64,000 nucleotides of DNA. Source: Endomychus coccineus (Eukaryota > Arthropoda > Insecta > Coleoptera > Endomychidae). Under the pieces are notes generated by a model. It had not been told where the DNA came from. It saw only the letters and a program-made list of their open reading frames with translations, and ran no database searches. Shown in pieces: positions 8,724-17,664 of this stretch (the stretch's first letter is position 1; each line of letters begins with the position of its first letter). Location of the stretch: contig OY294068.1 of NCBI GenBank assembly GCA_958510875.1, positions 25,090,297-25,154,296 of the forward strand. The letters are read 5' to 3'. Position numbers and translations under genes: made by a program.

Positions 8724-10051
8724 AAAAAATGAACATTATCATATACAGTTTCAGGTTCTGCATATTCCTGTGAATTGTTAGTTGAATTATGACTGTAATA
8801 AGAATCTTCGTTTCTGGGATTTGTACTTGAATAACTCATGGGTTCATATTCATTGTACACATCAGCGTTGGGATCTACGTTATCGTAATTATCAGATTCA
8901 GCTGTTTGTTCAACATTATGCAATTCTTCGAATGTGTAATTAGGATATTGACTTCGATATTGCGGTCTAAAAGTGGATTGATGTTGTTGAGGAAATTTGT
9001 TACTTTGATATGACATTGTATTTTTTGTTACCGTTGACATGGGTTCAGGTTTGGGATAATTTGGAACATTATTTCTATTTGGTCTGAACACATTCGTAGG
9101 TTTCCCAAATACTTGAGAATTAGTTGGTAGTTTACGTTGTGGTGTTGGAATTGATTGAATATTTATCGGTTGACTGGGAAATGCGATCTTATTCTGATTT
9201 TGAAAATTTGGATAAAAGTTATTAGTATTTGGTCTTATGAAAGCTTGAATTGGTTGATTTTGTCTGAAATTGGGAAATTGATTTTGCCTCTGCATTTTTA
9301 TATTGTTTAATGGTCTATGAGCATTACGGATATTATTGAGTGTGATTTGTTCAGACTCATATTTTTCAGCTAACGAAATAGAATGTTCTATATCGCGTGG
9401 TTTATGTTCATTGATTAATTGTCGAAATTCTGTTGGAGACACTGCTTTCAGTACATTGAGTGCATTCTTTTCATTCAAAGAAATCAGAGCTTGTTTCATT
9501 TCAGCTGTGAGTTCTGAATTACCTTGTACATTAACATTTATTTTATTTTTCATAGTTTTTAGTCTAATGGTAAAATTAATTAAATTCTCACCACGATCAG
9601 GGTGCATACGCATCAATTCTTGAGTTGAAACACTCATGTCAGTTGTATCTTTGAATTTGTTTCTTAAGGCTGTTCTTATTTCCGGCCATGTATTCAAATC
9701 AGGTTGACAAAATATAAATTGTTGGGCTTCGCCCGTGAATCTAGACACGATTGTATTAAATATGGAACTGTTCAAAGCATTGTTATTTGTACAACCATAA
9801 TTGTTATACACTGAATCTACTAGTTTAATATACATTTCTAAAAAATCACTATTTCCATCGAAAAATGGAATAGTGTCTGCCATTTTTCCAGCAGCGTAAT
9901 CCATGTTAATTATTTCGGTATTAGAACAATTAGAATTGCAAGTTAAATCTAATTTGGAGGGTTTTAAAATTATTTTACCTCGAACGGTATTTTCTGTTTC
10001 AATATCTGACAAGTCTGTAAGATCAGAGTTACTTGAATAGTTACTCATCAA
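8690..10051 (-). CDS. gag: Errantivirus Gag structural protein
   Basis: A 453-residue frame starting with MMSNYSS downstream of the 5' LTR and primer site. The middle (about residues 60-240) resembles the errantivirus capsid, with INFTIRLKTMKNKI and FRQLINEHKPRDIEHSISLAEKYE. The C-terminal half is rich in Asn, Gln, Pro and Arg and has no CCHC zinc knuckle, which is usual for this group, where a basic region replaces it for RNA binding. It forms the particle shell. The stop is 31 nt past a -1 slippery heptamer, so most ribosomes would end here and a minority would continue into Pol. The + strand ORF at 9336-9623 is an antisense shadow. Confidence 0.9.
   Translation of the reverse strand: MMSNYSSNSDLTDLSDIETENTVRGKIILKPSKLDLTCNSNCSNTEIINMDYAAGKMADTIPFFDGNSDFLEMYIKLVDSVYNNYGCTNNNALNSSIFNTIVSRFTGEAQQFIFCQPDLNTWPEIRTALRNKFKDTTDMSVSTQELMRMHPDRGENLINFTIRLKTMKNKINVNVQGNSELTAEMKQALISLNEKNALNVLKAVSPTEFRQLINEHKPRDIEHSISLAEKYESEQITLNNIRNAHRPLNNIKMQRQNQFPNFRQNQPIQAFIRPNTNNFYPNFQNQNKIAFPSQPINIQSIPTPQRKLPTNSQVFGKPTNVFRPNRNNVPNYPKPEPMSTVTKNTMSYQSNKFPQQHQSTFRPQYRSQYPNYTFEELHNVEQTAESDNYDNVDPNADVYNEYEPMSYSSTNPRNEDSYYSHNSTNNSQEYAEPETVYDNVHFLDDDLQSYPNE
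8723..8729 (-). promoter_or_regulatory. Programmed -1 frameshift slippery site TTTTTTA
   Basis: On the element strand gag reads CAT TTT TTA, so the heptamer T TTT TTA sits in the correct phase (X XXY YYZ) for tandem -1 slippage. The pol frame is closed by TGA TAA just upstream and open from here on, so the shift must happen within the short overlap before the gag stop at 8690. No clear downstream stem was worked out by eye. Confidence 0.85.
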
Positions 10052-10258
10052 ACAAAACTTCGGATTGAATGAAAGGAAGGGTGATTCACAAATGTAAAGG
10101 AGGTTTGCTCAACACTTACGTTTCGTAGTTTTCGGAGAAACCAACCTCTGGGACTTCAGGACGAGAACGTTTTGTTCTGGTTCTTTCGAAAGCGTCTAAA
10201 TAGCTGGAGCTAACGTATCTTCTGCGATGTTTTGTTTTTCGAAAGGGATACGGACACT

Positions 10259-10276
10259 ATCCTACCGACTGCGCCA
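10259..10276 (-). promoter_or_regulatory. tRNA primer binding site of the errantivirus
   Basis: On the element strand TGGCGCAGTCGGTAGGAT directly follows the 5' LTR, sharing its terminal T. It resembles the tRNA-Ser primer site used by the 17.6/297/TED group. It would prime minus-strand DNA synthesis. Confidence 0.85.
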
Positions 10277-10471
10277 ATTAAATGTAAAATTTATGAATTC
10301 AGTTTTTAAAAAAGAATAAACTTTACAATGATGAATTACTGCTAACTTTATTCGAGCAAAGCTACTACAGAACTAACTTAACAATATACATATAACGTGC
10401 AATGACTGGCGTGGGATTGCACACGCCGCGGTTTCGTATTCCACGGTGTCATCGGACTTCACCATATAATT
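10276..10471 (-). repeat. 5' LTR of the errantivirus
   Basis: Identical to 3246-3441 on direct comparison. It would hold the promoter, though no individual promoter element could be assigned with confidence. Confidence 0.95.
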
Positions 10472-10475
10472 GTCC
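10472..10475. repeat. Target-site duplication GTCC (right)
   Basis: Matches GTCC at 3242-3245 and marks the other boundary of the errantivirus insertion. Confidence 0.8.
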
Positions 10476-10879
10476 ATAGAGTTGACAATCATATAGTAAA
10501 TCATACCGGACACTCTGTTAACTTTCCGCCTGGCACGTGAAACCATTCCTGAAAATGATTTTCTTCCCAGTAGATCTGTAAGTACGAATATACTTAGATC
10601 CAGTAATTACTGCAGAATCTTGAACTTCAGAAGTGTTTTTGCCAAAGCTCCAAAACTAGGTTCACATAAAACTTTGGAGCATTGTGGAAATCATGGTGTC
10701 CTTTTGTACTGGCCTATATCATATATTGCTGACTGTTCATTTCGTGCAAAATGGTACAATGCGTACATTTAGGTGTACTAAAATGGAAGAAGCGCGCGCT
10801 GTTTGGCTGCAAAGTTAGTGCTGAATCTGCAAACGAAGTCGTAAATTTTTGGTATATATACGTAGATATGTTTTATAGC
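10476..10879. other. Unassigned sequence
   Basis: No gene or known repeat recognised between the errantivirus and a PLE fragment. Confidence 0.4.
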
Positions 10880-11450
10880 TAATACAGATAAACTTCATGA
10901 TCACCTAAGCCGCATTCATCCAGAAATTAAATTCACAGTAGGAACTGAACCATTTTTGGACCTAAAATTAACAAAACAGAGTAACAAACTTTCTTTTGAC
11001 ATCTATGGAGAACCTTCTTATGCAGATGTAACAATACAACGTGTAAACAAAAATCTAAGAAAAAATATGTTACCTTGACGTAATTTGAGCTCCATATCCG
11101 ATAAAATCTACATATTCAAGCAATAAAAGTTAAATGTAGGTTTCAGTCAGGAGTTGAGTGAACTTGTGAGGAATGCAATGCCCTATATATTGGTCAAACA
11201 GGTAAAGTGAATAGAAGTGATTCACATTTTTCAAACCACTTTATAGAAACTCAATACCGTTTTCCACCACTTGAAAACCTAAATATCTTACAAACAATTA
11301 TGGAGGTTAGAATACTTAATCTATTAGAATCTATATAAATATTTAAACACAATATTCCTTCAAACAATCTACTAAACGAGCAACTAGATATAGGAAATTC
11401 CATTTTGTTCAACCTGGTAAATTCCACGTTATACAATCCTTAGAATGTAA
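10880..11450 (+). pseudogene. Penelope-like element fragment (RT end to GIY-YIG start), decayed
   Basis: Near 10905-11050 the + strand encodes RIHPEIKFTVGTE, PFLDLKLTKQSN and KLSFDIYGEPSYADVTIQ, the typical C-terminal RT block of Penelope-like elements. Near 11155-11205 another piece reads ECNALYIGQTGK, the start of a GIY-YIG nuclease. The DNA between has deletions and stops, so the copy is dead. Its sequence differs from the PLE at 1021-1440 (IGQTG versus TGISK), indicating a second PLE family. Confidence 0.7.
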
Positions 11451-11634
11451 TTACCGACAGTTTAATCTCTTTCCCTTTACTATCTCTCAACATAATTTAC
11501 CTTAGTTGCTATGTGTATCATTAATTCTTAGAGTCGATTCACTTCATTGTAAATTTCGGATAAATACTATGATGTCTCAATGTATGTTTTGATAATGAAC
11601 TGTAAAGTTGCAAATTTCAATGGACTTTCTTTTA

Positions 11635-12885
11635 AATAAAGTGATATTTAACATATAGACGAGGAAATAAAGCACTAGAATAGACCATGCCTTGCAAAGT
11701 CCAGTTGGATGAATTGAGATAAGGTTTTCTGTATTCGATTCGGAAGGTGACTTAGACATTTTGTGCCAGTTTTGTTTCTTGCGGAAAAGATTTAATGCAT
11801 TTTTCAGAGTACACTTTTTGAGGTGAATGAAGAAAAACAGAGTCGAATTGGTTTCTCCGGGTTTCTTTGGGTCTTCTGAGGCCTTAGATATCGATGAATT
11901 TCATTAGAAAATTATTTTTAATGTTTGTTAACTGTTTGAGAGGTGATACAAAGGTTGCTGGTGATGATAACGATGTGAAAAAACTCTTCTGCAATACCTG
12001 GTGGTACCCTAAGACCGGGTAACCACGTCATCTTCTAGTAATTTGTTTATTTTTCTTCATAAAATGTAACAAATTCATGCTCACGAGGATTTTCAAAGTC
12101 GCCGAGCACGACTATGACACTCACAATTTTCTGCAATTTATCTGGGGGTGTTTCTGGGTCTCTGGAGTCCTGTGTATCTACGTCATCTTCTAGGTATGAA
12201 CTTTCTGAGTATAATAATCGTGATCGGCGACTTCGAAAATCCCCGAGAGCCATTATTTGTTACCTTTTATGAAGGGAACTTAACAAATTCCTGGAAGATG
12301 ACGTAGATGATACACAGGGCTCCAGAGACCCAGAAACACCCCCAGGTAATTTGCAGCACATTGTGAGTGGCAAAGTCGTGATCGGCGACTTTGAAAACCC
12401 CCGAGAGCCAGAATCTGCTACATTTTATGAAAAAACATCAACAAATTACTAGAAGATGACGTGTTTACCCAGTCTTAGGGTACCACCAGGTAAAACAGAA
12501 GATTCTTGTCACATCGTAATCATCACTAGCAACCTTTATTTCAACTCTCGAACAGTTAACAAACATTAACAAAAAAAATTTAATTAAATTCATCGATATC
12601 TAGGGCGTCAGGACGCCCGGCTACTCCCGGGAAAGGTTCAAAGAAACCACAGTGAATTTTTTTGATTGCATATTCATGTTCAGCAACCCCAAAAACCCCC
12701 AAAAATCAATTCAAGTCCGTTTTTTTGACTGTAGAAATGCATTAAATTTTTTCCGCAAGAAACAAACCTGACACAAAATTTCTAAATCACTTTCTGAATC
12801 GAATGCAGATGCTCTTTATCTCAATCCATCCAACTGCGCCGACTTTGGAATGTAGAATACTTTATTTCCTCGACTAATAGTAGAA
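11635..12885. mobile_element. Fold-back element 1 (imperfect 1.25 kb inverted repeat)
   Basis: The left half (about 11635-12195) matches the reverse complement of the right half (about 12290-12885). Shared blocks include GAGGAAATAAAG, TTTGTTTCTTGCGGAAAA, AGATATCGATGAATT, TGGTGGTACCCTAAGAC and GTCATCTTCTAGTAATTTGT. The inner part also has direct copies of a ~155 bp unit containing GTGATCGGCGACTT and CCCCGAGAGCC. There is no convincing coding frame, so short ORFs inside are ignored. It is best called a non-autonomous fold-back element; no autonomous relative is visible. Confidence 0.75.
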
Positions 12886-14255
12886 TTTCCTGTTTTAATC
12901 TGTAAAAATGGAATATCACAAAGTAATGGAAAGCTCTATACAAAAGCTACATAAAATTTTCAATTCATTCGAAATTTTCATTGCCCTACCCGAATCACCT
13001 TTATAATCAAGCTGCAAAATAAAAGCATAATTAACTACACCCTTTTGTTTTCAATCGAGTAAGAAGAGATCTCCAAAAATCAACGAGCATTGTCCGTGAA
13101 GAGAATAATAAATGTGATGAACATATCGAGCAAACATTTGCCACCAGTAAACACGGTGATGTCATATAACCGGCAAACGCAGCACATAACGCAATCAGAT
13201 CTTCAATCCCGAAAGCATATTCCCAATTTGCAATATTTGCAGCGATATAACGCGAAACAATTATTCAGCTCGTTAATTCAATTTTTCTCGCCGTTGTTGA
13301 AACTCGAAGTTATGAGCCGATGTGTGACAGCCAAAGCAAAACGTAATTGATCGAGTCGAAATAAAATTAACTCCGTTGCACGGATTCCGAACAGGGTGCT
13401 GTAAAATTCGACGTCCCGAAATACACGGGTGATTAAAGGGCCTGCAGCAGATGAGCAGATGTTTAAAATTCAATTTGACGATGATATGTAACTTGCAAAG
13501 ATGACGGTGTAAAAACGCAACGCAACATAATTGGCGATAATTAACGCTATCAGCATCTATCATCGCGAGGATAATTGAAAGGCGTTAGTTCGGCAACACC
13601 TGCCCCAGTGCCGGGACTTTCACGCCTAAAAATATTTGCCGCCACTCCTCAAATGAAGTGCTTTATAAGTGTTACATATTTAAGACTTTAATCATGAAGT
13701 CGAGGGAAGTTCATGCCATTTTAAATGCGTCGGAAGTAATTGTGATGGGCTCATCGTTAACAAAGATAGCTCAATATAGAACTTAGAGTTCCCTTTCTTC
13801 CTGTCACATGATTCCTATGGATTAGATGAACCTAATCAATCACGAAGGTACATTCTGAATCATATACAATCGAGAATTTGCCGGTTGAAAAGTGAATATA
13901 GAATGACCGTTTCCATAGGCATCCGGTTGAGGGGGGGGGGGGGGCAATCACAATCTACACCTGGTAAATGATGCACATGTGTACGTTGCTAATAAATCTT
14001 CAGACGCACTAGCAAACATGAAATGGCGCAAGCAGGATGTTGTTGTCACCACGAGTTATCTCGTTCTTGGGCGGCCAAAGGAGAACTCCATTCCGAGATA
14101 ATTCGCATGAGCGTTTTTGGTAAAAAAAGCAATCGGGGGAATCGAAGGCAAATGCCAAAAATGTTTAATGAACATAATTCGATTACATTTTTTTGATTTT
14201 TATAACGTGGCGTCTGGGTTCAGTTTTTGTGAAATAGTCGTGGCAGACAACGTGT
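12886..14255. other. Unassigned sequence with a G homopolymer
   Basis: No gene recognised. A run of 14 G lies at 13931-13944. The part 13080-13640 is richer in CpG and GC than its surroundings and could be regulatory, but this cannot be shown from one sequence. Confidence 0.4.
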
Positions 14256-14510
14256 TAATTAAGTTTGCCATCCAGCTTTTTACAAAACTCACAGCATATC
14301 ATAGTATTGTCTACGGAATGTATCACTCCTAATGTCAACCCCCAAAGTTTTCGAAAGGACCTAAATATTATAAAACAGATATCAATTAACAATTATTATG
14401 AGCACAGTCTTATAGATAATATGTTGAGAAAGAAGGAATATAATATTAATGATATCTCGAAAAGTTTGTGGCAAAGGGATCACCATATAATAACTTGTAT
14501 GTAAATCAAA
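14256..14510 (+). pseudogene. Penelope-like element fragment (post-RT linker)
   Basis: Two frames give TAYHSIVYGMYHS followed by PKSFRKDLNIIKQISIN and SLIDNMLRKKEYNI. This resembles the conserved stretch after the RT of Penelope-like elements (a histidine-containing segment, then F..EL..I...A..NGY...LID..L.KK). A frameshift lies near 14330. Only this segment remains. Confidence 0.55.
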
Positions 14511-14754
14511 GTTGTTTATCTGGCAGAATTGTATTAGTTATAGGAATAACAAGCTGAACTCTCATTATGCCAATAATTTGTTAGGGACGAGCCACCAATT
14601 TGATCAAAACTTTGAGATGTAAACTTTTATTCAATAATCTGGTAGATTTTCGATATTTTCGTTTCGGATAATTTACCTGTTACTTCTGATGACATACCTT
14701 CATTTGTATCAAAAATAAGTATTCCTACTGTAACGCTGCCATTTTCTTATATAT

Positions 14755-15478
14755 TTCGACATGTTGTATATAAATTCTCGGGAAATAGGTCACACTAACA
14801 CATATGCCTATTATTTTCGGTGTCACTACCATCATCAGAAGACGTATCAATGTCTAAAACGGGATTTCTTAAAACTAAGTGTATCAAGCACAAAGCGTCT
14901 ATATCTCATTTGTTTCAATTGAAAATGCCCACGTCGCCGAAACGAACAGAAACACGAGTAATCGAAATTGTAACACACTAATGTTTTAAGTATATAAGTA
15001 TATAAGAAGCCACCACATAGCAATCTACTTCTAATTTTAGAATTCATCTCATACAATGTTCGAATAAGACTGAAGTATTCACTTTCAAACCAGATGCCGA
15101 AGATTGATGAGGTAATAGAAAAAAGTTGTCAGACCTGACTAGGAGTGTTGCTATTCCAGCATTCTACCTCAGATATACTTTTAACATTATAAATTAATTA
15201 ATTATTCGAATTAGGATAAATTTGGCTTAATGATTGAACGTCTATTCTATGATTCACAGACTTAGAGTCACATTTTATTCAAGTCATCTCCAGGATAGAT
15301 CTTCAATAATAATTGGTTTCTTGAGTTAAAATATTAACATTTTCGTAATCTAATTGTTGGTGATAATCAAAACAATGTTTAGCAAGGGCGGTGGAATTTT
15401 TGTTTCTAGTACTATACTTATGACCCTACATCTTCTTTGTAGATATCGTTTACAATAACCTTTATCATTAATCTCCAA
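14755..15478 (-). pseudogene. PLE copy, 3' part (GIY-YIG remainder plus hammerhead-bearing tail), interrupted by NUMT
   Basis: On the - strand, 15478-15240 is homologous to the GIY-YIG ORF at 1190-1380 (blocks for STALAKHCFDY, KNVNILT and SILEM). From 14960 to 14755 it matches the PLE tail, including a hammerhead box CTGATGA near 14850 whose helix II is damaged and whose helix I partner is lost. The upstream part of the same copy lies at 16200-16500, on the other side of a mitochondrial insertion. Confidence 0.75.
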
Positions 15479-15485
15479 AATGAAA

Positions 15486-15960
15486 TTTTTTTTTAACTAT
15501 TCTCTGTATATTTTTAATTTTACTAATCTCACTCTTATTTATTATTTCCTCCCATCCTATTACAATAGGAATGATATTATTGATTCAAACTATTGTAATT
15601 TTCTTAAATATTAGAATATTAAATTTTAATTCTTGATTCACTTATATTTTAATTTTAATTATAATTGGAGCAATATTAATTTTATTTATTTACGTAACAA
15701 GAATTGCTTCAAATGAAAAATTTAGTTTTTCTTATTCAAATTTATTAACAATTTTTATTATTTTTATTCCAATTAATTTTATAAATAAATCTATTTTTAA
15801 TTTTAATAATAGTTATAATTTTAACGTATCTATAAGAAAATTTTATAATATACTTTCAAGATTAATTATAATTATAATTATTTCTTACTTATTATTAACT
15901 ATAATTGCAATTGTAAAAATTTGTAAATTAAATAAAGGAACTCTACAACAAAAATTTTAA
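15486..15960 (+). pseudogene. nad6: nad6 (NADH dehydrogenase subunit 6), nuclear copy
   Basis: Read in the mitochondrial code, the frame gives a hydrophobic multi-span protein with HPITMGMMLLIQTI, ILFIYVTSIASNEKF and an authentic C-terminus ending in GTLQQKF before TAA at 15958-15960. The original start is not included. In the nuclear code it has in-frame TGA and cannot be expressed. No frameshift is visible, so transfer was probably recent. Confidence 0.92.
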
Positions 15961-16193
15961 TGAAAATACCTTTACTAAAAACTTCTCCCTTATTAAAAAT
16001 TATTAATAATTCATTAGTTGATCTACCTACTCCGTCAAATATTTCAACTTTATGAAATTTTGTATCTTTACTAGGAATTTGTTTAATAATTCAAATCATT
16101 ACAGGATTATTTTTAGCAATACATTATTGTCCTAATACTTTAATAGCTTTTAATAGAATCATTCATATTTCACGAGATATCAATTATGGTTGA
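15960..16193 (+). pseudogene. cob: cob (cytochrome b) N-terminal part, nuclear copy
   Basis: Starts with ATG overlapping the nad6 stop. In mitochondrial code it reads MKMPLLKTSPLLKI, LVDLPTPSNIS, GLFLAMHYCPN and [10 protein letters not shown], the standard start of insect cytochrome b with the first haem-region helix. It is cut after codon 78, where PLE sequence resumes. Not functional in the nucleus. Confidence 0.93.
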
Positions 16194-16199
16194 TCTAAA

Positions 16200-16500
16200 C
16201 AATTTAATTCATATACTATGTGGGTTCGTTTATCTTTAGGTATCAAATGGTTCAGATTATTATGCGCAACATTTATATCATACTTTTTTGAACATTTCTC
16301 AATTTCCTCTGAGGTCTCCAGAATGTATAGTAATATTATAAAATTATCAGTTTTACCGTTATTTAAATCTGACGTACTATTATAGATTTTGCTTATTGTT
16401 CCTTTAATGATATGGTTAAGAAATGTTTTTGAATAGCCATTCATTTCCAGCGTATTACGAAGAATTTTAAAATTTTTGGACGGTCCTCTGGGTGGATCCC
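16200..16500 (-). pseudogene. PLE copy, 5' part (post-RT linker to GIY-YIG start)
   Basis: On the - strand the frame contains RNTLEMNGYSKTFLNHIIKG, then KKYDINVAHNN, LIPKDKRTHIVYELNCLD. The last two blocks match residues 2-43 of the ORF at 1021-1440 closely. It stops exactly where the NUMT begins, and the continuation is found at 15478 and below. The two parts together are one interrupted PLE copy. Confidence 0.8.
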
Positions 16501-16517
16501 ATTGTTCCACCCAGAGG
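16485..16517. repeat. Perfect 12-bp hairpin joining two opposite PLE segments
   Basis: CCTCTGGGTGGA (16485-16496) is the exact reverse complement of TCCACCCAGAGG (16506-16517), with a 9-base loop. PLE sequence runs leftward on the - strand from here and PLE tail sequence runs rightward on the + strand. Confidence 0.8.
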
Positions 16518-16610
16518 TCGTGAGACCGAAACAAACGTTAAGATGAAAATGATAAGAGTTTGTGTTAGTGTGACCTATTTCCCGAAAATTTATATATAAA
16601 TCACACCTGG
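16512..16610 (+). mobile_element. PLE 3' tail with partial hammerhead
   Basis: Contains helix II and box 2 of the hammerhead (GGTC, GTGA, GACC, GAAAC), a candidate helix III loop and strand, and the shared terminal block GTGTGACCTATTTCCCG-like near 16570-16590. Box 1 CTGATGA is absent because the left end was replaced by the hairpin, so it should not self-cleave. Confidence 0.7.
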
Positions 16611-17520
16611 GTCATGAATCATTATTAATATTCCGATATACGGAAAATTACCAATTTAACTCCTATACACAAAGCTAGCTCTAGAAATTAAATTACTTAT
16701 TATAGATCCATTTCCATTTTATCTGATCAATAAGGTAAATGTTGACCAAGCTCACCTCGAATAACCGAAGCACTAGTGGCTTCTTTCATTCATATTAACT
16801 AGTAAAATAGTAACATCATAGCGTTAGAATCCTCTCATCTTTAACAAAATTCAATAAACGGAAAATATCGACTGGGTACATGCTTTCGAAAGCAATTCCC
16901 AACCATTCCTTAAGATCGCAAACTTCCTCAGAAAGCAATAGAACTTAATCTAATATTTCGAACTTGGCTGTCAAGAGAAAAATAATTGTATTGTTTATCT
17001 AAAATGAGGCTTGGCCAGGTATGATCCTCAAGATTAATGGTTTCTTTCCTCGCAACTAAACGTTTCTCAAATAACTTCCAGAATACATTTTCGGTGAGAC
17101 AAAAGAAATAAATTAGATAGCATTATTCTTATGATATACGTACTTCGCTATTTTGATATATCAAACGGGTTGTTTATTCATACGGGGAATTGATGTTATT
17201 ATGATTATCATGACAAACTTTATCCTAATAAATCAAGAAAACACCTCTTTGTACCATGGAAATTTATGAGATACGAAGAGTGATGTAATCGATCAATCTT
17301 TAAACTTTTCACAAGACAAGCAGTGCGGAAACACGCAAATCTTTACAAATTTTCATCTCAAAGACATACAACTCATATTTCTCGAGTACAAATTCTCCGT
17401 ATGTGGAAATTCACATTTAACAAAATTATAGTATGATGACTACATGAGCTGTAAACTCATAACTGTTCATGTGTGTTGCAACAAATGAAAATATAAACTG
17501 TAACCGAATTCACACTATGT
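16611..17520. other. Unassigned AT-rich sequence
   Basis: No gene or repeat recognised on either strand. Confidence 0.4.
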
Positions 17521-17660
17521 ATATTTTATAACACTATCCATAAGAAATTATCCCCTCATCTAGTGAAATCACTATTAAACTACTGGAGACCTTTCGGCTA
17601 CCAAGTAGCCATTATCAGAATGAACTAAATCATAAATCAAAATGTGCCTGTTCAAATACT
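17521..17660 (-). repeat. Hammerhead-like PLE-type repeat, copy A
   Basis: On the - strand CTGATAA, T, GGCTAC...GTAGCC, then GAAA reproduces a hammerhead box 1, helix II and box 2, except that the usual G8 is A. Flanks match a second copy at 44768-44880 (shared CAGGCACATTT, ATTTAGTTyA, GGCTACTTGGTA and the following AT-rich part). No convincing helix I or III was found, so activity is doubtful. It may be the tail of another PLE family. Confidence 0.5.
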
Positions 17661-17664
17661 ATTC

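Larger units (their letters stand above)
3246..10471 (-). mobile_element. Errantivirus-type LTR retrotransposon with env, apparently intact
   Basis: A complete 7226-bp insect endogenous retrovirus of the gypsy/17.6/297/TED group on the - strand. In transcription order it has 5' LTR, tRNA primer site, leader, gag, pol, env, polypurine tract and 3' LTR, bordered by GTCC on both sides. The LTRs look identical over 196 bp and all three long frames are open, so it is a very recent and possibly active insertion. It sits immediately beside the dead mariner at 2020-3238. Genus-level placement rests on the env gene, the 4-bp duplication, LTR ends AATT...AATT and the tRNA-Ser-like primer site. Confidence 0.93.
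15486..16193 (+). other. NUMT: nuclear copy of mitochondrial nad6-cob
   Basis: About 708 bp of extremely AT-rich DNA holds most of nad6 followed by the first 78 codons of cob, with the compact 1-base TAATG overlap seen in insect mitochondrial DNA. Both frames are open only in the invertebrate mitochondrial code (TGA=Trp, ATA=Met, AGA=Ser). It is embedded within a PLE copy. A mis-joined mitochondrial read is unlikely because PLE sequence continues on both sides. Confidence 0.92.

Noticed and set aside
12047..12253. 68-codon - strand ORF
   Set aside because: Part of the fold-back element; the repeated unit elsewhere in the element does not preserve the frame.
15486..16193. Mitochondrial contamination of the assembly
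   Set aside because: Penelope-like sequence continues in register on both sides, which points to a real nuclear insertion.
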